Below the pieces are notes generated by a model. That model searched no databases and had not been told where the DNA came from. It worked only from the letters and a program-made list of their open reading frames with translations. Of a stretch of 64,000 nucleotides of DNA, positions 32,945-44,036 are shown one piece after another; positions within the stretch are counted from its first letter, which is position 1, and each line of letters starts with the position of its first letter. The translations under genes were made by a program, and so were the position numbers. Origin of the DNA: Afipia sp. (lineage in GTDB: Bacteria; Pseudomonadota; Alphaproteobacteria; Rhizobiales; Xanthobacteraceae); contig JANQAK010000001.1 of assembly GCA_024707075.1 (NCBI GenBank), positions 1,386,001 to 1,450,000 on the forward strand, in the 5' to 3' direction.

Positions 32945-33739
32945 TCAGCGTCCCTTGAACTGCGCCGGGCGCTTTGCGAGGAACGCGCCGACGCCTTCCT
33001 TGAAATCCTCGCTCTTGCCCGCTTTGAGCTGCGAGCGCATTTCGAGATCGAGCTGATCCTCGAACGAATTGTGCTCGCTCTCCCAGTAGAGCTGGCGGAT
33101 CAGTGACAGCGCCACGGTCGGGCCGTTGGCGAGATCGTGCGCGAGCTTCTTTGTCTCCTCGGCCAGCGCGGCGTCATCGACCACGCGGTTGACCAGGCCC
33201 CATTCCAGCGCCTTTTCGGCGGGAAGCCGTTCGCCCAGCAGCGACAACTCAACCGCCCGCGCTTTGCCGATCAGCCGCGGCAGGATCCAGGTCGAGCCGC
33301 AATCCGGCACCAGGCCGATGCGGCGGAAGGCTTGCAGGAAGTACGACGAGCGCGCGCAGACAATGATGTCGCCCATCAGCGCGAAGCTCATGCCGGCGCC
33401 GGCTGCCGGTCCGTTGACCGACGTGACCAGCGGACAATGCAGGTTGCGCAGGCGGCGCAGGAACGGATGAAACACGGTTTCCAGTGTCGATCCGGCGGTC
33501 TTGCGGCCGGGGCTTTTGTCGTCGTTGCGGCCCTGGAGATTGGCGCCGGTGCAGAACGCCTTGCCCGCACCTGTCAGGACAACACAACGGACGTCGTCGC
33601 GCTTGTCCTCGATGACGTCCAGTGCTTCGGTTAGGCCGCCATGCATGTCCGGCGAGAACGCGTTCATGACCTCCTGATGGTCGAACATCAGCGTCGCCAC
33701 CGGGCCGTCGAATTCCAGTCTGCAATGTTTGAACTGCAT
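32945..33739 (-). CDS. Enoyl-CoA hydratase/isomerase family protein
   Basis: 264 aa from ATG 33739 with GGGGA upstream; the frame continues upstream for some 770 bases without homology. Crotonase fold: CVVLTGAGKAFCTGANLQG (first oxyanion-hole segment), SVNGPAAGAGMSFALMGDII (second), then RIGLVPDCGSTWILPRLIG, where Asp replaces the usual acidic catalytic position. C-terminal helix ends FKEGVGAFLAKRPAQFKG. Probably a beta-oxidation or aromatic-CoA step; exact substrate unknown. Divergent from the SDR gene. Confidence 0.9.
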   Translation of the reverse strand: MQFKHCRLEFDGPVATLMFDHQEVMNAFSPDMHGGLTEALDVIEDKRDDVRCVVLTGAGKAFCTGANLQGRNDDKSPGRKTAGSTLETVFHPFLRRLRNLHCPLVTSVNGPAAGAGMSFALMGDIIVCARSSYFLQAFRRIGLVPDCGSTWILPRLIGKARAVELSLLGERLPAEKALEWGLVNRVVDDAALAEETKKLAHDLANGPTVALSLIRQLYWESEHNSFEDQLDLEMRSQLKAGKSEDFKEGVGAFLAKRPAQFKGR

Positions 33740-34030
33740 GCGTTCCCCGTCTGATTGGTTTTGATGTGATTGAACGTGACGACCGGCAGTCATGCCGTGT
33801 TCGTTTCGACGCGAACTATTCCGGAAACCGGATGGGGTGTAAACGGCGCGTCTGATCGCAGAGGGATTGTCGGACCAGCCATGCACTGCGAACTTTAGTT
33901 TCGCATGGCGGAAATGGCAGGCGCGTAGGTCCTTGCGGGTTTGATTTTGCAAAGCCGATTGGCCAATGTCGCCGCGAACGCGGCGCGGCAACATGCGCGA
34001 CGCAAGGCATAGAACCGGAGTGAAACGATC

Positions 34031-34804
34031 ATGGGCATTTTCGATCTGAGCGGCCGCGTGGCGGTGGTAACCGGCGGCAATGGCGGCATCGGGCTTGGAA
34101 TCGCGCAGGCGCTTGGCGAGGCCGGTTGCACCGTGTCGATCTGGGGCCGCAATGCCGAGAAGAACGCGCGGGCCGCGGCAACGATCAAGGGCGGCAAGGT
34201 CGATACGTGCGTCTGCGACGTGACCGACGTGGCATCCGTGAAAGCCGCGATGACGGCGACGCTGGAGACGTTCGGCCGCGTCGACGGCTGTTTCGCCAAT
34301 GCCGGCATCGGCGGCGGCGGACGGCACGCCTTCATCGACCGAACCGAAGAGGATTGGCACAAGATGTTCGCCACCAATCTCGACGGCGTGTTTCATGTGT
34401 TTCAGGCGGCGGCGCGGCACATGACCGAGCGCGCGGAGAAGGGCGATGCGTTCGGGCGGCTGGTCGCGACATCCAGCATGGCGTCGCTGTTCGGCACCGC
34501 GCGCAACGAGCATTACGCGGCGACCAAGGCCGCGATCAACGCGCTGGTGCGGGCACTCGCGGTCGAACTGGCGCGCTACGGCGTCACTGCCAACGCGATC
34601 TTGCCCGGCTGGATCAAGAGCGACATGACGGAGGGGCTGATGGCCAACGACAAGTTCGTCGGCAATGTAATGCCGCGCATTCCGATGCGCCGGTTCGGCG
34701 AGCCGTCGGATTTCGGCGGCATCGCGGTGTACCTAATGAGCAAGGCGTCGTCGTACCATACCGCCGACATGATCGTGATCGACGGCGGCTACACGGTGTT
34801 CTGA
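34031..34804 (+). CDS. Short-chain dehydrogenase/reductase (classical SDR)
   Basis: 257 aa, NAD(P)-dependent oxidoreductase. Cofactor motif TGGNGGIG (residues 14-21), NAG (about 93), catalytic Ser in VATSSMAS and YAATK (about 158-162). C-terminal DMIVIDGGYTVF is typical. The divergent enoyl-CoA hydratase suggests a shared acyl-CoA or small-ketone pathway; substrate not deducible. Confidence 0.92.
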   Translation: MGIFDLSGRVAVVTGGNGGIGLGIAQALGEAGCTVSIWGRNAEKNARAAATIKGGKVDTCVCDVTDVASVKAAMTATLETFGRVDGCFANAGIGGGGRHAFIDRTEEDWHKMFATNLDGVFHVFQAAARHMTERAEKGDAFGRLVATSSMASLFGTARNEHYAATKAAINALVRALAVELARYGVTANAILPGWIKSDMTEGLMANDKFVGNVMPRIPMRRFGEPSDFGGIAVYLMSKASSYHTADMIVIDGGYTVF

Positions 34805-34854
34805 AGATCAGGGAAGCCGGATGTGCTCCTCGCAATGACGCGGAGACGAAGCCG

Positions 34855-35451
34855 CTATCTGCCCTGACCTCGTTCCGGATGGCCATACTTCTTGCGGAAT
34901 GTCTCGGCATCGCCGAAATCGGCGAAGCCGATGTAGTGCTGATGCGCCGAAATCGCCTTTCGCGCGTGCTTGATCGGGCACCAGTATAGCTCGGTGCGAG
35001 CCGCGATCTCGCCCGCATAGGCCATCAGGCCGTTGCCGTAGGAGCAATAAGCGCAGTTGAGCGCTTCCAGAATGTTCAGATAGGCGAGGTGAGCGCGGTC
35101 GAAGATGAAATAGTCGCTACGTTTCACCTTCTCGAGGCCGTAAACCGGAAAGCAGATCCACTGGTAGAGCGTAATTGTGATGTCGAGGATCACGAACGGG
35201 ACGATCATTGCGTAGATCACCGGCGCGGTAACAACCGTCATCAGGTTCGCGTTGAAGACATATCTCGCCAGGCCGACGCGCAGTTCACGATGGGCGCGCA
35301 GGATTTCTTCCTCGAACACCGCCCGCTTGCCTTGCAGGGTGTAACGCAGCTTGGCGCGGCGGATGGCGAATTCCGCCTCAAGCTCGCCTTGCAGCAGCTT
35401 GATCTGGGTAGTGAGGCGATCGATGTTGTCGCTCATTGAAAATTCGCTCAT
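34855..35451 (-). CDS. Conserved membrane-associated protein with a CxxC...C motif
   Basis: 198 aa. An N-terminal helical, charged segment (DRLTTQIKLLQGELEAEFAI) is followed by one or two membrane spans (TAPVIYAMIVPFVILDITIT). Then comes a conserved Cys-containing block: EALNCAYCSYGNGLMAYAGE and TELYWCPIKHARKA. Three Cys in CxxC...C could bind metal or an Fe-S cluster. I recall this NCAYCSYGNG / YWCPIKHA pair from uncharacterised proteobacterial proteins; function unknown. An alternative start is five codons in. Confidence 0.75.
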   Translation of the reverse strand: MSEFSMSDNIDRLTTQIKLLQGELEAEFAIRRAKLRYTLQGKRAVFEEEILRAHRELRVGLARYVFNANLMTVVTAPVIYAMIVPFVILDITITLYQWICFPVYGLEKVKRSDYFIFDRAHLAYLNILEALNCAYCSYGNGLMAYAGEIAARTELYWCPIKHARKAISAHQHYIGFADFGDAETFRKKYGHPERGQGR

Positions 35452-35528
35452 GACAAGATTTGCTTTCGGAGAAGAAGCTCAGGGACATCTGTTCGGGGAA
35501 TTGCCGGTGCGAAGTGTGCTCGCGCCAG

Positions 35529-36446
35529 TCACTCCGGCAGCGGAATGAATTCGTGCTCGTCGGGCACATGGGCGAAACGCCCGGCCTTCCAGTCGGCCTT
35601 GGCCTGCTCGATGCGCTCCTTGCTGGACGAGACGAAATTCCACCAGATATGGCGCGGCCCTTCCAGCGCCGCGCCGCCGAGGAACATCATCCGCGCCGGG
35701 CGCGTCGCTGTCACCGTGATGCGGTCGCCGGGACGGAAGATCAGCAGCCGCGGACCTTCGAATCGTTCGTTGGCGATTTCGATTTCGCCGTCGACCACAT
35801 AGATCGCGCGCTCCTCGTGATCGGCGTCGAGCGGCACACGCATGCCCTCGTCGAGTGCCACTTCGGTGTAGAACCATTCCGACACCATATCGACCGGCGA
35901 TGTGACGCCGAACGAGGAACCTGCGATGACGCACGCCCTGAAGCCGGTGTCCTGCACGGTGGGCAGTGTTGTGGCGGCGAAATGCTGGAACGACGGCGCG
36001 ATCTCTTCCTTAGCCGCAGGCAGCGCGATCCAGCTTTGCAGGCCCAGCATCTGCTGGCCGTTGGCGCGCTGCACGTCCGGCGTGCGCTCGGAATGGGCGA
36101 TGCCGCGGCCCGCCGTCATCAGGTTCATCGCGCCGGGCTGAATCTCCTGAATGTTGCCCTCGCTGTCGCGATGCATGATGCTGCCGTCGAACAGATAGGT
36201 GACGGTGGCAAGCCCGATATGCGGATGCGGCCGCACGTCCATGCCCTTGCCGGCGACGAACTGCACCGGGCCGAAGTGATCGAAGAAGATGAAGGGGCCG
36301 ACCATCTGCCGCTTGCCGTGCGGCAAGGCGCGGCGCACCGCGAAGCCGTCGCCGAGATCGCGGGTGCGCGGCACAATGATGAGTTCAAGCGCGTCGCAGG
36401 TCTGCGGGTCGCCGAGGATCGGATCGTTCGAGGGCATCCAGCTCAT
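35529..36446 (-). CDS. Pirin family protein
   Basis: Bicupin protein, 305 aa. N-terminal cupin with the pirin metal motif DVRPHPHIGLATVTYLFDGS and MHRDSEGN, followed by PGAMNLMTAGRGIAHSER. The C-terminal cupin contains VDGEIEIANERFEGPRLLIF. Some pirins are quercetin dioxygenases; others regulate metabolism. It follows malonyl-CoA decarboxylase by 28 bases and is likely cotranscribed. Confidence 0.94.
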   Translation of the reverse strand: MSWMPSNDPILGDPQTCDALELIIVPRTRDLGDGFAVRRALPHGKRQMVGPFIFFDHFGPVQFVAGKGMDVRPHPHIGLATVTYLFDGSIMHRDSEGNIQEIQPGAMNLMTAGRGIAHSERTPDVQRANGQQMLGLQSWIALPAAKEEIAPSFQHFAATTLPTVQDTGFRACVIAGSSFGVTSPVDMVSEWFYTEVALDEGMRVPLDADHEERAIYVVDGEIEIANERFEGPRLLIFRPGDRITVTATRPARMMFLGGAALEGPRHIWWNFVSSSKERIEQAKADWKAGRFAHVPDEHEFIPLPE

Positions 36447-36474
36447 GGCGCGTCTCCTGCAAGACTAACTGACG

Positions 36475-37851
36475 TTACGCGCTGGCCGAGGTCTCCGCAG
36501 CCGCGCGCACTGGCAGCATCTTACGAACCACCGGGGACGATGCAACCTGACCCTTCTCGGCATAGGCTTCGTGGTTCGCCTCGATTTTGTCGAGCGCGTA
36601 GAGGTAATTGACCATCAGCCCGTGCGACTGCTGCATGCCCTTTTCGGAGCGGTCGCCGAGAAAGTTCAATCGCTCCAGTTGTGCGCCGTTGCCGAGATGG
36701 AACCGCGCCACCGGATCGACAGGATGTCCGCGCGGGCCTTTGACTTCGAGGAAGTAATACGCCGCCAGCGGCAGCAGCGCGGCCTTGACCTGTTCAGCAA
36801 CGGTTGCGTCATCGGCCCAGTCCGGCCGGTCGAGCGCATCGAGCGTGGCGCGCGTCGTTGCATCGAGCAGCGCAGAATTTTCCGACGCGCGCTCGCGTTT
36901 CAGCCAGGCCGCGAAGCCGGGCACCGGCGAGAGCGTCACGAAGGTCTGCACGTTGGGCAACTCGCGCTTGATGTCCTCGACCACCTGCTTGATCAGGAAG
37001 TTGCCGAAGGAAATGCCGCCAAGGCCCCGCTGCGTGTTGGAGATCGAATAGAACACCGCCGTGGTGGCTTCGGATGCCGCGATCGGCGTGCGCGTCAGAT
37101 CGAGCAGCGGCGCGATGGCTGCCGGACTTTCGCGGGTCAGTGCGACTTCGACGAAGATCAGCGGCTCATCGACCAGTTGCGGATGGAAGAAGCCGTAGCA
37201 GCGGCGATCCGATGGGGCGAGGCGGCTGCGCAGGTCATCCCAGTTCGAGATCGCATGCACCTGCTCGTAGCGGATGATCTTTTCCAGGATGTTGGCGGGC
37301 GTGGTCCAGTCGATCCGTTGCAGCACGAGAAAACCCCTGTTGAACCACGACGAGAACAGATGCACGAAATCGCCGTCGACATGCTTGAGCGCGGGATGAT
37401 CGGCGATATGCGCCAGCAGCGCCTCGCGCATCCGCACCAGCGACGCGGTGCCGCCGGGCGCCAGATTGAGCCGGCGGATCAGTTCCTGGCGGCGCGGCTC
37501 GGCGGCCTTCAATAACTGACTGATGGCATCGGGAGACGCGCCCTTGTCGCGCACCGCGGCCAGCGCCGCATTGAGCTGCGTCATATCGGGACCGAACAGA
37601 TCGGCAAGCGCATTGAGGAACGCGAGTTGATCGTCATCGCTCGCCGCCGCATAGCCCGCGAGCAGGGTGTTGGCGAGCGCGACGCCTGAGGCTTCGCCGC
37701 GCCGCGACAGCAGCGTCTCGCCGAGCGTGACCAGTTCGGCCTTCGACATCGCGTCCGAACCGCTCGACAGCCCGAGCAGGCTGCGGCCGCGCGTGGTCAG
37801 CGTGTTGAGAAGATTGCCCAGAAAGGCGCGGTCCAGTCCCAGTGTCGCCAT
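36475..37851 (-). CDS. Malonyl-CoA decarboxylase
   Basis: Decarboxylates malonyl-CoA to acetyl-CoA; 458 aa. N-terminal helical domain, then a GNAT-like catalytic domain. Characteristic blocks: VHLFSSWFNRGFLVLQRIDW, GLGGISFGNFLIKQVV, TFVTLSPVPGFAAWL, and HLGNGAQLERLNFLGDRSEK with the C-terminal GLMVNYLYAL. In rhizobia the enzyme often belongs to malonate utilisation, but no malonate transporter or CoA-ligase gene is adjacent here. Pirin is the downstream partner. Confidence 0.95.
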   Translation of the reverse strand: MATLGLDRAFLGNLLNTLTTRGRSLLGLSSGSDAMSKAELVTLGETLLSRRGEASGVALANTLLAGYAAASDDDQLAFLNALADLFGPDMTQLNAALAAVRDKGASPDAISQLLKAAEPRRQELIRRLNLAPGGTASLVRMREALLAHIADHPALKHVDGDFVHLFSSWFNRGFLVLQRIDWTTPANILEKIIRYEQVHAISNWDDLRSRLAPSDRRCYGFFHPQLVDEPLIFVEVALTRESPAAIAPLLDLTRTPIAASEATTAVFYSISNTQRGLGGISFGNFLIKQVVEDIKRELPNVQTFVTLSPVPGFAAWLKRERASENSALLDATTRATLDALDRPDWADDATVAEQVKAALLPLAAYYFLEVKGPRGHPVDPVARFHLGNGAQLERLNFLGDRSEKGMQQSHGLMVNYLYALDKIEANHEAYAEKGQVASSPVVRKMLPVRAAAETSASA

Positions 37852-38042
37852 CGCGTCAGTCAGCTCCCGTGCGATCCGGCCTCATCGGCGAATGATACGC
37901 AGGGAATGCGACTGAATTCCAGACGGCATGTCACCGACTTTCGTCCGGAATGCCTGATGTGCAGGCGTTTTTTGGCGGTGCGGCTCAAAGCCGCGTGAGA
38001 GGAGCATCGCTGTTCTTTCTCCCCTCTCTCCCTTTGTTTTTC

Positions 38043-38190
38043 TTCCCTCTCCCCTTGTGGGAGAGGGTGCCCGAACGAAGTGAGGGGCGGGTGAGGGGTA
38101 TGGACGCTTATGTGAGACGTTGACCCCTCACCCGGCTCGATCTCGTTTCACTCGATCTCGCCACCCTCTCCCACAAGGGGAGAGGGGAAG
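38043..38190. repeat. Large palindromic repeat, CCCTCTCCCC family, empty core (copy R2)
   Basis: Arms beginning TTCCCTCTCCCCTTGTGGGA and ending with the inverse, each with an inner GGGTGAGGGG / CCCCTCACCC block, around a core of about 24 bases (38101-38122). Same layout as R1 at 1420 and R3 at 45257. It fills most of the 403-base gap between the decarboxylase and MmgE/PrpD genes; the remainder shows no gene. Confidence 0.87.
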
Positions 38191-38254
38191 AAGAGGAGCA
38201 TGTTGTCGCGATTTCGGCGTGTGGATAATTTGCCTAATTTGCGGCGTATTGAAC

Positions 38255-39622
38255 TCAAAGCCGCGCGAGAGACGTGACGCGGTCGATGCGGTCGAACTTT
38301 TCCAAGGACAACACCGCGTCGGCAAAGCGGTCCGCGCGTTCGTGCAAAACGGGACGCGCGAGCTGGAGGAACTTCTGCTGCATCGCCGCCGCGTCGGGGA
38401 ACAGCGACGGCTCGCCGGATGGATCGGGAATGATGCGCTCCAGCGTGCCTTCACCGCTTTCGATTGAGACGCGTGCGCCGAACGGGTGGCTCTTGCCCTC
38501 AAGGCGGGCGTCCTGCACCACCTCGATCCTGTCGGCAAGCGCCTCGATGGCGGGATCGCCGAGCCGCTTGTAGTCGTCCCAGCCGAACGAGCCCTGATCC
38601 AGCGCCAGCGCGCCGGTGAAGAACATCGAGAACTGTCCGCCGACCACGCTGCGGGCGTGGCGCTTGGTCGCGGCGTCGCCGGTCAGTGTGATGCCGTTGC
38701 GGTGCAGGCCGATCTCGACGCGCTTGATGTTTTCCGGCGTCAGGTTGTGCTCGCGGCGCATGGCGATCAGCGCATCGATGGCGGCGTGGGTGTAGCGGCA
38801 GCTCGGATACGGCTTCACGCCGATCTTCATGGTTTCAAAAATCTTGCCGAGATCGGCCACCGCTTTTTCCGGATGCGCATTGTCGGTGTAGCCGACAAGC
38901 AGGCCGTGCTTGCCTTCGACCGATTCGGTGGAGCCGATAAAACCTTCGCGCGCCAGCGAAGCTGCGACCACGCCGTTCATCGCGGCGGCGCCGACCTGAT
39001 AGCGCTTGTTCCACGCGCCGTTGACGAGGAATTGCAGCGAGCCGGCGGCCTGACTTCCCGAAACGCCGAACGCTGAAATAATCTGGTCTACGGAGAGATT
39101 GTAGAGCTTCGCCGCCGCCGCCGCCGCGCCGTAGGTGCCGGCGGTGGCGGTCGGATGAAAGCCCTTTGCGTAATGCGAGGTCGGGTCGAGCGCGTTGCCG
39201 AGGCGGCAGCAGACTTCATAGCCTGCGACGATGGCGGTCAGTACATCGCGGCCGCTCGATCCCAGAATTTCACCAACCGCGAGCGCGGCGGGCACCACCG
39301 GCGCGCTGGGATGCAGCGAGGAATCGGCGTGGGTGTCGTCGAAATCGAGCGAATGGCCGAGCGCGCCATTCAGCAGCGCCGCGATGGCCGGTGTGTAAGT
39401 CTTGGCGTCGCCGCACACGGTGGCATTGCCCTTGCCGTCGAGACCGAGTGTGGCGAGCATCGCCAGCAGCGACGGCGTCGACTCCGCCTCGCTGCGCGCG
39501 CGCACGGCGCTGCCGAGGAAATCCAGCGTCAGCGCCTTGGCGCGTTCCAGCACTTCCGGCGGAATATCCTCATACTTCAGGTTTGCGACGTAAGCGGCCA
39601 GCGTTGCGGTTTCATTCGCCAT
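38255..39622 (-). CDS. MmgE/PrpD family protein
   Basis: 455 aa, 2-methylcitrate dehydratase-like. Blocks: LDFLGSAVRARSEAESTPSL, ALLNGALGHSLDFDDTHADS (family signature), HPTATAGTYGAAAAAAKLYN, and KPYPSCRYTHAAIDALIAMR. Family members dehydrate 2-methylcitrate or cis-aconitate, or have unknown acid substrates. No prpB/prpC neighbours, so a methylcitrate-cycle role is not supported by context. It stands alone, upstream of the CCCTCTCCCC repeat. Confidence 0.9.
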   Translation of the reverse strand: MANETATLAAYVANLKYEDIPPEVLERAKALTLDFLGSAVRARSEAESTPSLLAMLATLGLDGKGNATVCGDAKTYTPAIAALLNGALGHSLDFDDTHADSSLHPSAPVVPAALAVGEILGSSGRDVLTAIVAGYEVCCRLGNALDPTSHYAKGFHPTATAGTYGAAAAAAKLYNLSVDQIISAFGVSGSQAAGSLQFLVNGAWNKRYQVGAAAMNGVVAASLAREGFIGSTESVEGKHGLLVGYTDNAHPEKAVADLGKIFETMKIGVKPYPSCRYTHAAIDALIAMRREHNLTPENIKRVEIGLHRNGITLTGDAATKRHARSVVGGQFSMFFTGALALDQGSFGWDDYKRLGDPAIEALADRIEVVQDARLEGKSHPFGARVSIESGEGTLERIIPDPSGEPSLFPDAAAMQQKFLQLARPVLHERADRFADAVLSLEKFDRIDRVTSLARL

Positions 39623-39766
39623 TGTTCATTCGTCTCCCGGAACTGGCCGGGAGGCTATGCGGCCCGGGCGCCGCATTCAAGCCGGGCTGCTGCATGGCGC
39701 GGCTGTGCAACACGGATGATCGGCGTCCCGGACTGAGCCGGGCCGTCATCGGTAAGTCCGGATCGC

Positions 39767-40138
39767 TCAATCGTGGGGAACGATGGCGTAGGGCGTGGCA
39801 TAGGGTTCGACGCGGAGCGACGTGTTGGCGATCAGCCCGATCTTCGCGGTCGGCGCTTGCTGCATCTCGCCGTTCGCGCCGCGCTTGACGTTGTATTGCC
39901 AGACGGTGATGTCGCCTTTCTGCGTCAGCGCATGGGCGACCGCGCCGGCATCGGTGCCGCCGAGCGCCTTGAGTTCGGCCTCGGTGAGGCCGATGACGAT
40001 TTCGTCCTTGATGGTGACGATCTTGAACAGGTTCATCTTGGTCTCCTGGGCCCATGCGCCGGTCCAAGTACCGTTTGCGGCGGCGAGCGCCAGGGCGGCC
40101 AGGGCGATGCGGGTCGCAGTCTTGCGCGGAGAAAACAT
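39767..40138 (-). CDS. Exported hypothetical protein
   Basis: 123 aa with a clear N-terminal signal peptide: basic MFSPRKTATR, hydrophobic IALAALALAAANG, then AWA-QE as a plausible cleavage site. The mature part (NLFKIVTIKDEIVIGLTEAE, then QKGDITVWQYNVKRG) has no cysteines or recognisable domain. Probably periplasmic. Function unknown. Confidence 0.72.
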   Translation of the reverse strand: MFSPRKTATRIALAALALAAANGTWTGAWAQETKMNLFKIVTIKDEIVIGLTEAELKALGGTDAGAVAHALTQKGDITVWQYNVKRGANGEMQQAPTAKIGLIANTSLRVEPYATPYAIVPHD

Positions 40139-40335
40139 GGGGCCGGTCCTTTGTTTGTGCGGTGTGACGTGAACGCAGATGCGGGGTTGCGTTCGAGGCC
40201 GAAAGCCTCCCCCTTTGTCGCGTCAGCCTGCGCAAAGGTTCATCGCGGACACGCAGGTGGGAATTGAGTTTGGCGCCGGCGGCCGTTACCGATACAGGCG
40301 CACGGTGTGAACATGATGAGGGCAGGAGAGATTCC

Positions 40336-40707
40336 ATGAGCGGTTTACCGGGTATCCGAAGGTTGCTGGCCGCCTCGTTGCTGTCCGGCCTGGCTTTCAT
40401 GTCCACGGCCCGGGCGGCCGATTATGCCCCGCTCGATTGCAGGAAGGCGGATTCGGCGACGGAGCGGACGATCTGTTCGGATTACGGGCTGGGCCAAAGC
40501 GAGGCGCGGGTCGCGACCCTGTACCAGATCACCACGTCGCTGGTAGCGATGGGGCAACGTGGGCAGATTCAGGACGATCAGCGCGCTTTCCTCAAGCAGC
40601 GCGACGCCTGCGGTGCGAATGCCGGCTGCATCCGGAGTGCCTATGCAGACCGCGCAGCGCAACTGGAAGCGGTCATGGCGCGCATCCAGCAGCGCGGGCC
40701 TTTCTGA
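40336..40707 (+). CDS. Exported protein, LprI/DUF1311-like
   Basis: 123 aa. ATG 40336 has AGGAGA six bases upstream. Signal peptide (LLAASLLSGLAFMSTARA) and a mature domain with DCRKADSATERTICSDYGLG and a later DACGANAGCIRSAYADR: four cysteines in the spacing of the lysozyme-inhibitor LprI N-terminal family. Likely periplasmic. It diverges from the exported hypothetical gene and converges with the DUF2867 gene. Confidence 0.82.
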   Translation: MSGLPGIRRLLAASLLSGLAFMSTARAADYAPLDCRKADSATERTICSDYGLGQSEARVATLYQITTSLVAMGQRGQIQDDQRAFLKQRDACGANAGCIRSAYADRAAQLEAVMARIQQRGPF

Positions 40708-40726
40708 CCGGCGCGAACTGGCCCGA

Positions 40727-41194
40727 TTAAATCTGCCGCAGCATGGCTGGAACGATCATGCGGTGGAACGGCATGATGGCGGCGAGATAGGCGCGGCCGA
40801 GCAGGTTATGGGTCTTGACCAGCGTCGTGGCAGTTACCTGCCGGTCGGGCGTGGAGCCTGACACCTCCACAATGACGCGGAAGTCGAGATGCCTGTCGCC
40901 AAAGCCGGCGACAAGGCGCTGCGGCGTCTCCGCGATCACGGGAAAGGGGCCGATGGAATTCGCCGCGATGGCTTTCCTGTGCGAAGGTGTCTTGAGGCCC
41001 AGCGGCGCGACAATGGCATCGCGCAGCCGCATCAGACGGTCGATCCATGGTGGTGGATCGAGAAACATCCGCTCCGCCGCCTGCCGCGCGGTGAGGCCGG
41101 CGTTGCCGGTCGCGATGCGAAAGGTATCGGCGAATTGCGCGCCGGGAAGCAGGTGTCCCAGCGAGGTATCGGTTGCGATGGCGTGAACCGTCAT
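40727..41194 (-). CDS. DUF2867 domain protein
   Basis: 155 aa from ATG 41194; the open frame extends upstream into gyrB-proximal sequence without homology. Pattern: LLPGAQFADTFRIATG, PPPWIDRLMRLRDAIVAPLG, then LDFRVIVEVSGS and a C-terminal LLGRAYLAAIMPFHRMIV. DUF2867 proteins have a START-like fold and unknown ligands. It lies downstream of gyrB and is possibly read from that transcript. Confidence 0.85.
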   Translation of the reverse strand: MTVHAIATDTSLGHLLPGAQFADTFRIATGNAGLTARQAAERMFLDPPPWIDRLMRLRDAIVAPLGLKTPSHRKAIAANSIGPFPVIAETPQRLVAGFGDRHLDFRVIVEVSGSTPDRQVTATTLVKTHNLLGRAYLAAIMPFHRMIVPAMLRQI

Positions 41195-41247
41195 GGCGCG
41201 ATCTCCAGACGCCGAGCCGGCTCGCGACAACGCCGCCGGGTGTGCGC

Positions 41248-43698
<2,451 letters not shown>

Positions 43699-43928
43699 TC
43701 AGAGATGGATCGAATCAGGTCGCGAAAAATGCGCCCTTGAACCCTAATTTGTGCCATGAAAACGAGTGTGCGCCTAGGACAAAGTAGGGTCCATCAAGTT
43801 GTTGAATAAATGGGATTTTTCGGCTGTTTTTCAAGGCCCGGAAAGGGCTTTTTCGGGGCCGCTGAAAAGCGCGATTCGCGGCAGTTCGTTAGGCAGGAAT
43901 CGCGGCGATTTCGATCTCGATTTGGAGC

Positions 43929-44014
43929 CGTCATGCCCGGCCTTGTGCCGGGCATCCACGTCTTCCTTCGCCCACGGCAAGGCGTGGATGGCCGGGACAG
44001 GCCCGGCCATGACG
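43929..44014. repeat. Palindromic repeat, CGTCATG...CATGACG family
   Basis: An 86-bp dyad between recF and gyrB. Outer blocks are CGTCATGCCCGGCC / GGCCCGGCCATGACG, with inner CATCCACG / CGTGGATG. Same family as 6935-7023. The rest of the 347-base gap shows only an AT-richer patch near 43790-43830 that could hold a gyrB promoter. Confidence 0.8.
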
Positions 44015-44036
44015 AACGAAAGATCGCGTTACGAGG

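Noticed and set aside
38220..38228. Perfect DnaA-box consensus TGTGGATAA
   Set aside because: A single copy beside a repeat, with no second box or AT-rich unwinding region nearby; expected by chance occasionally. Not called an origin.
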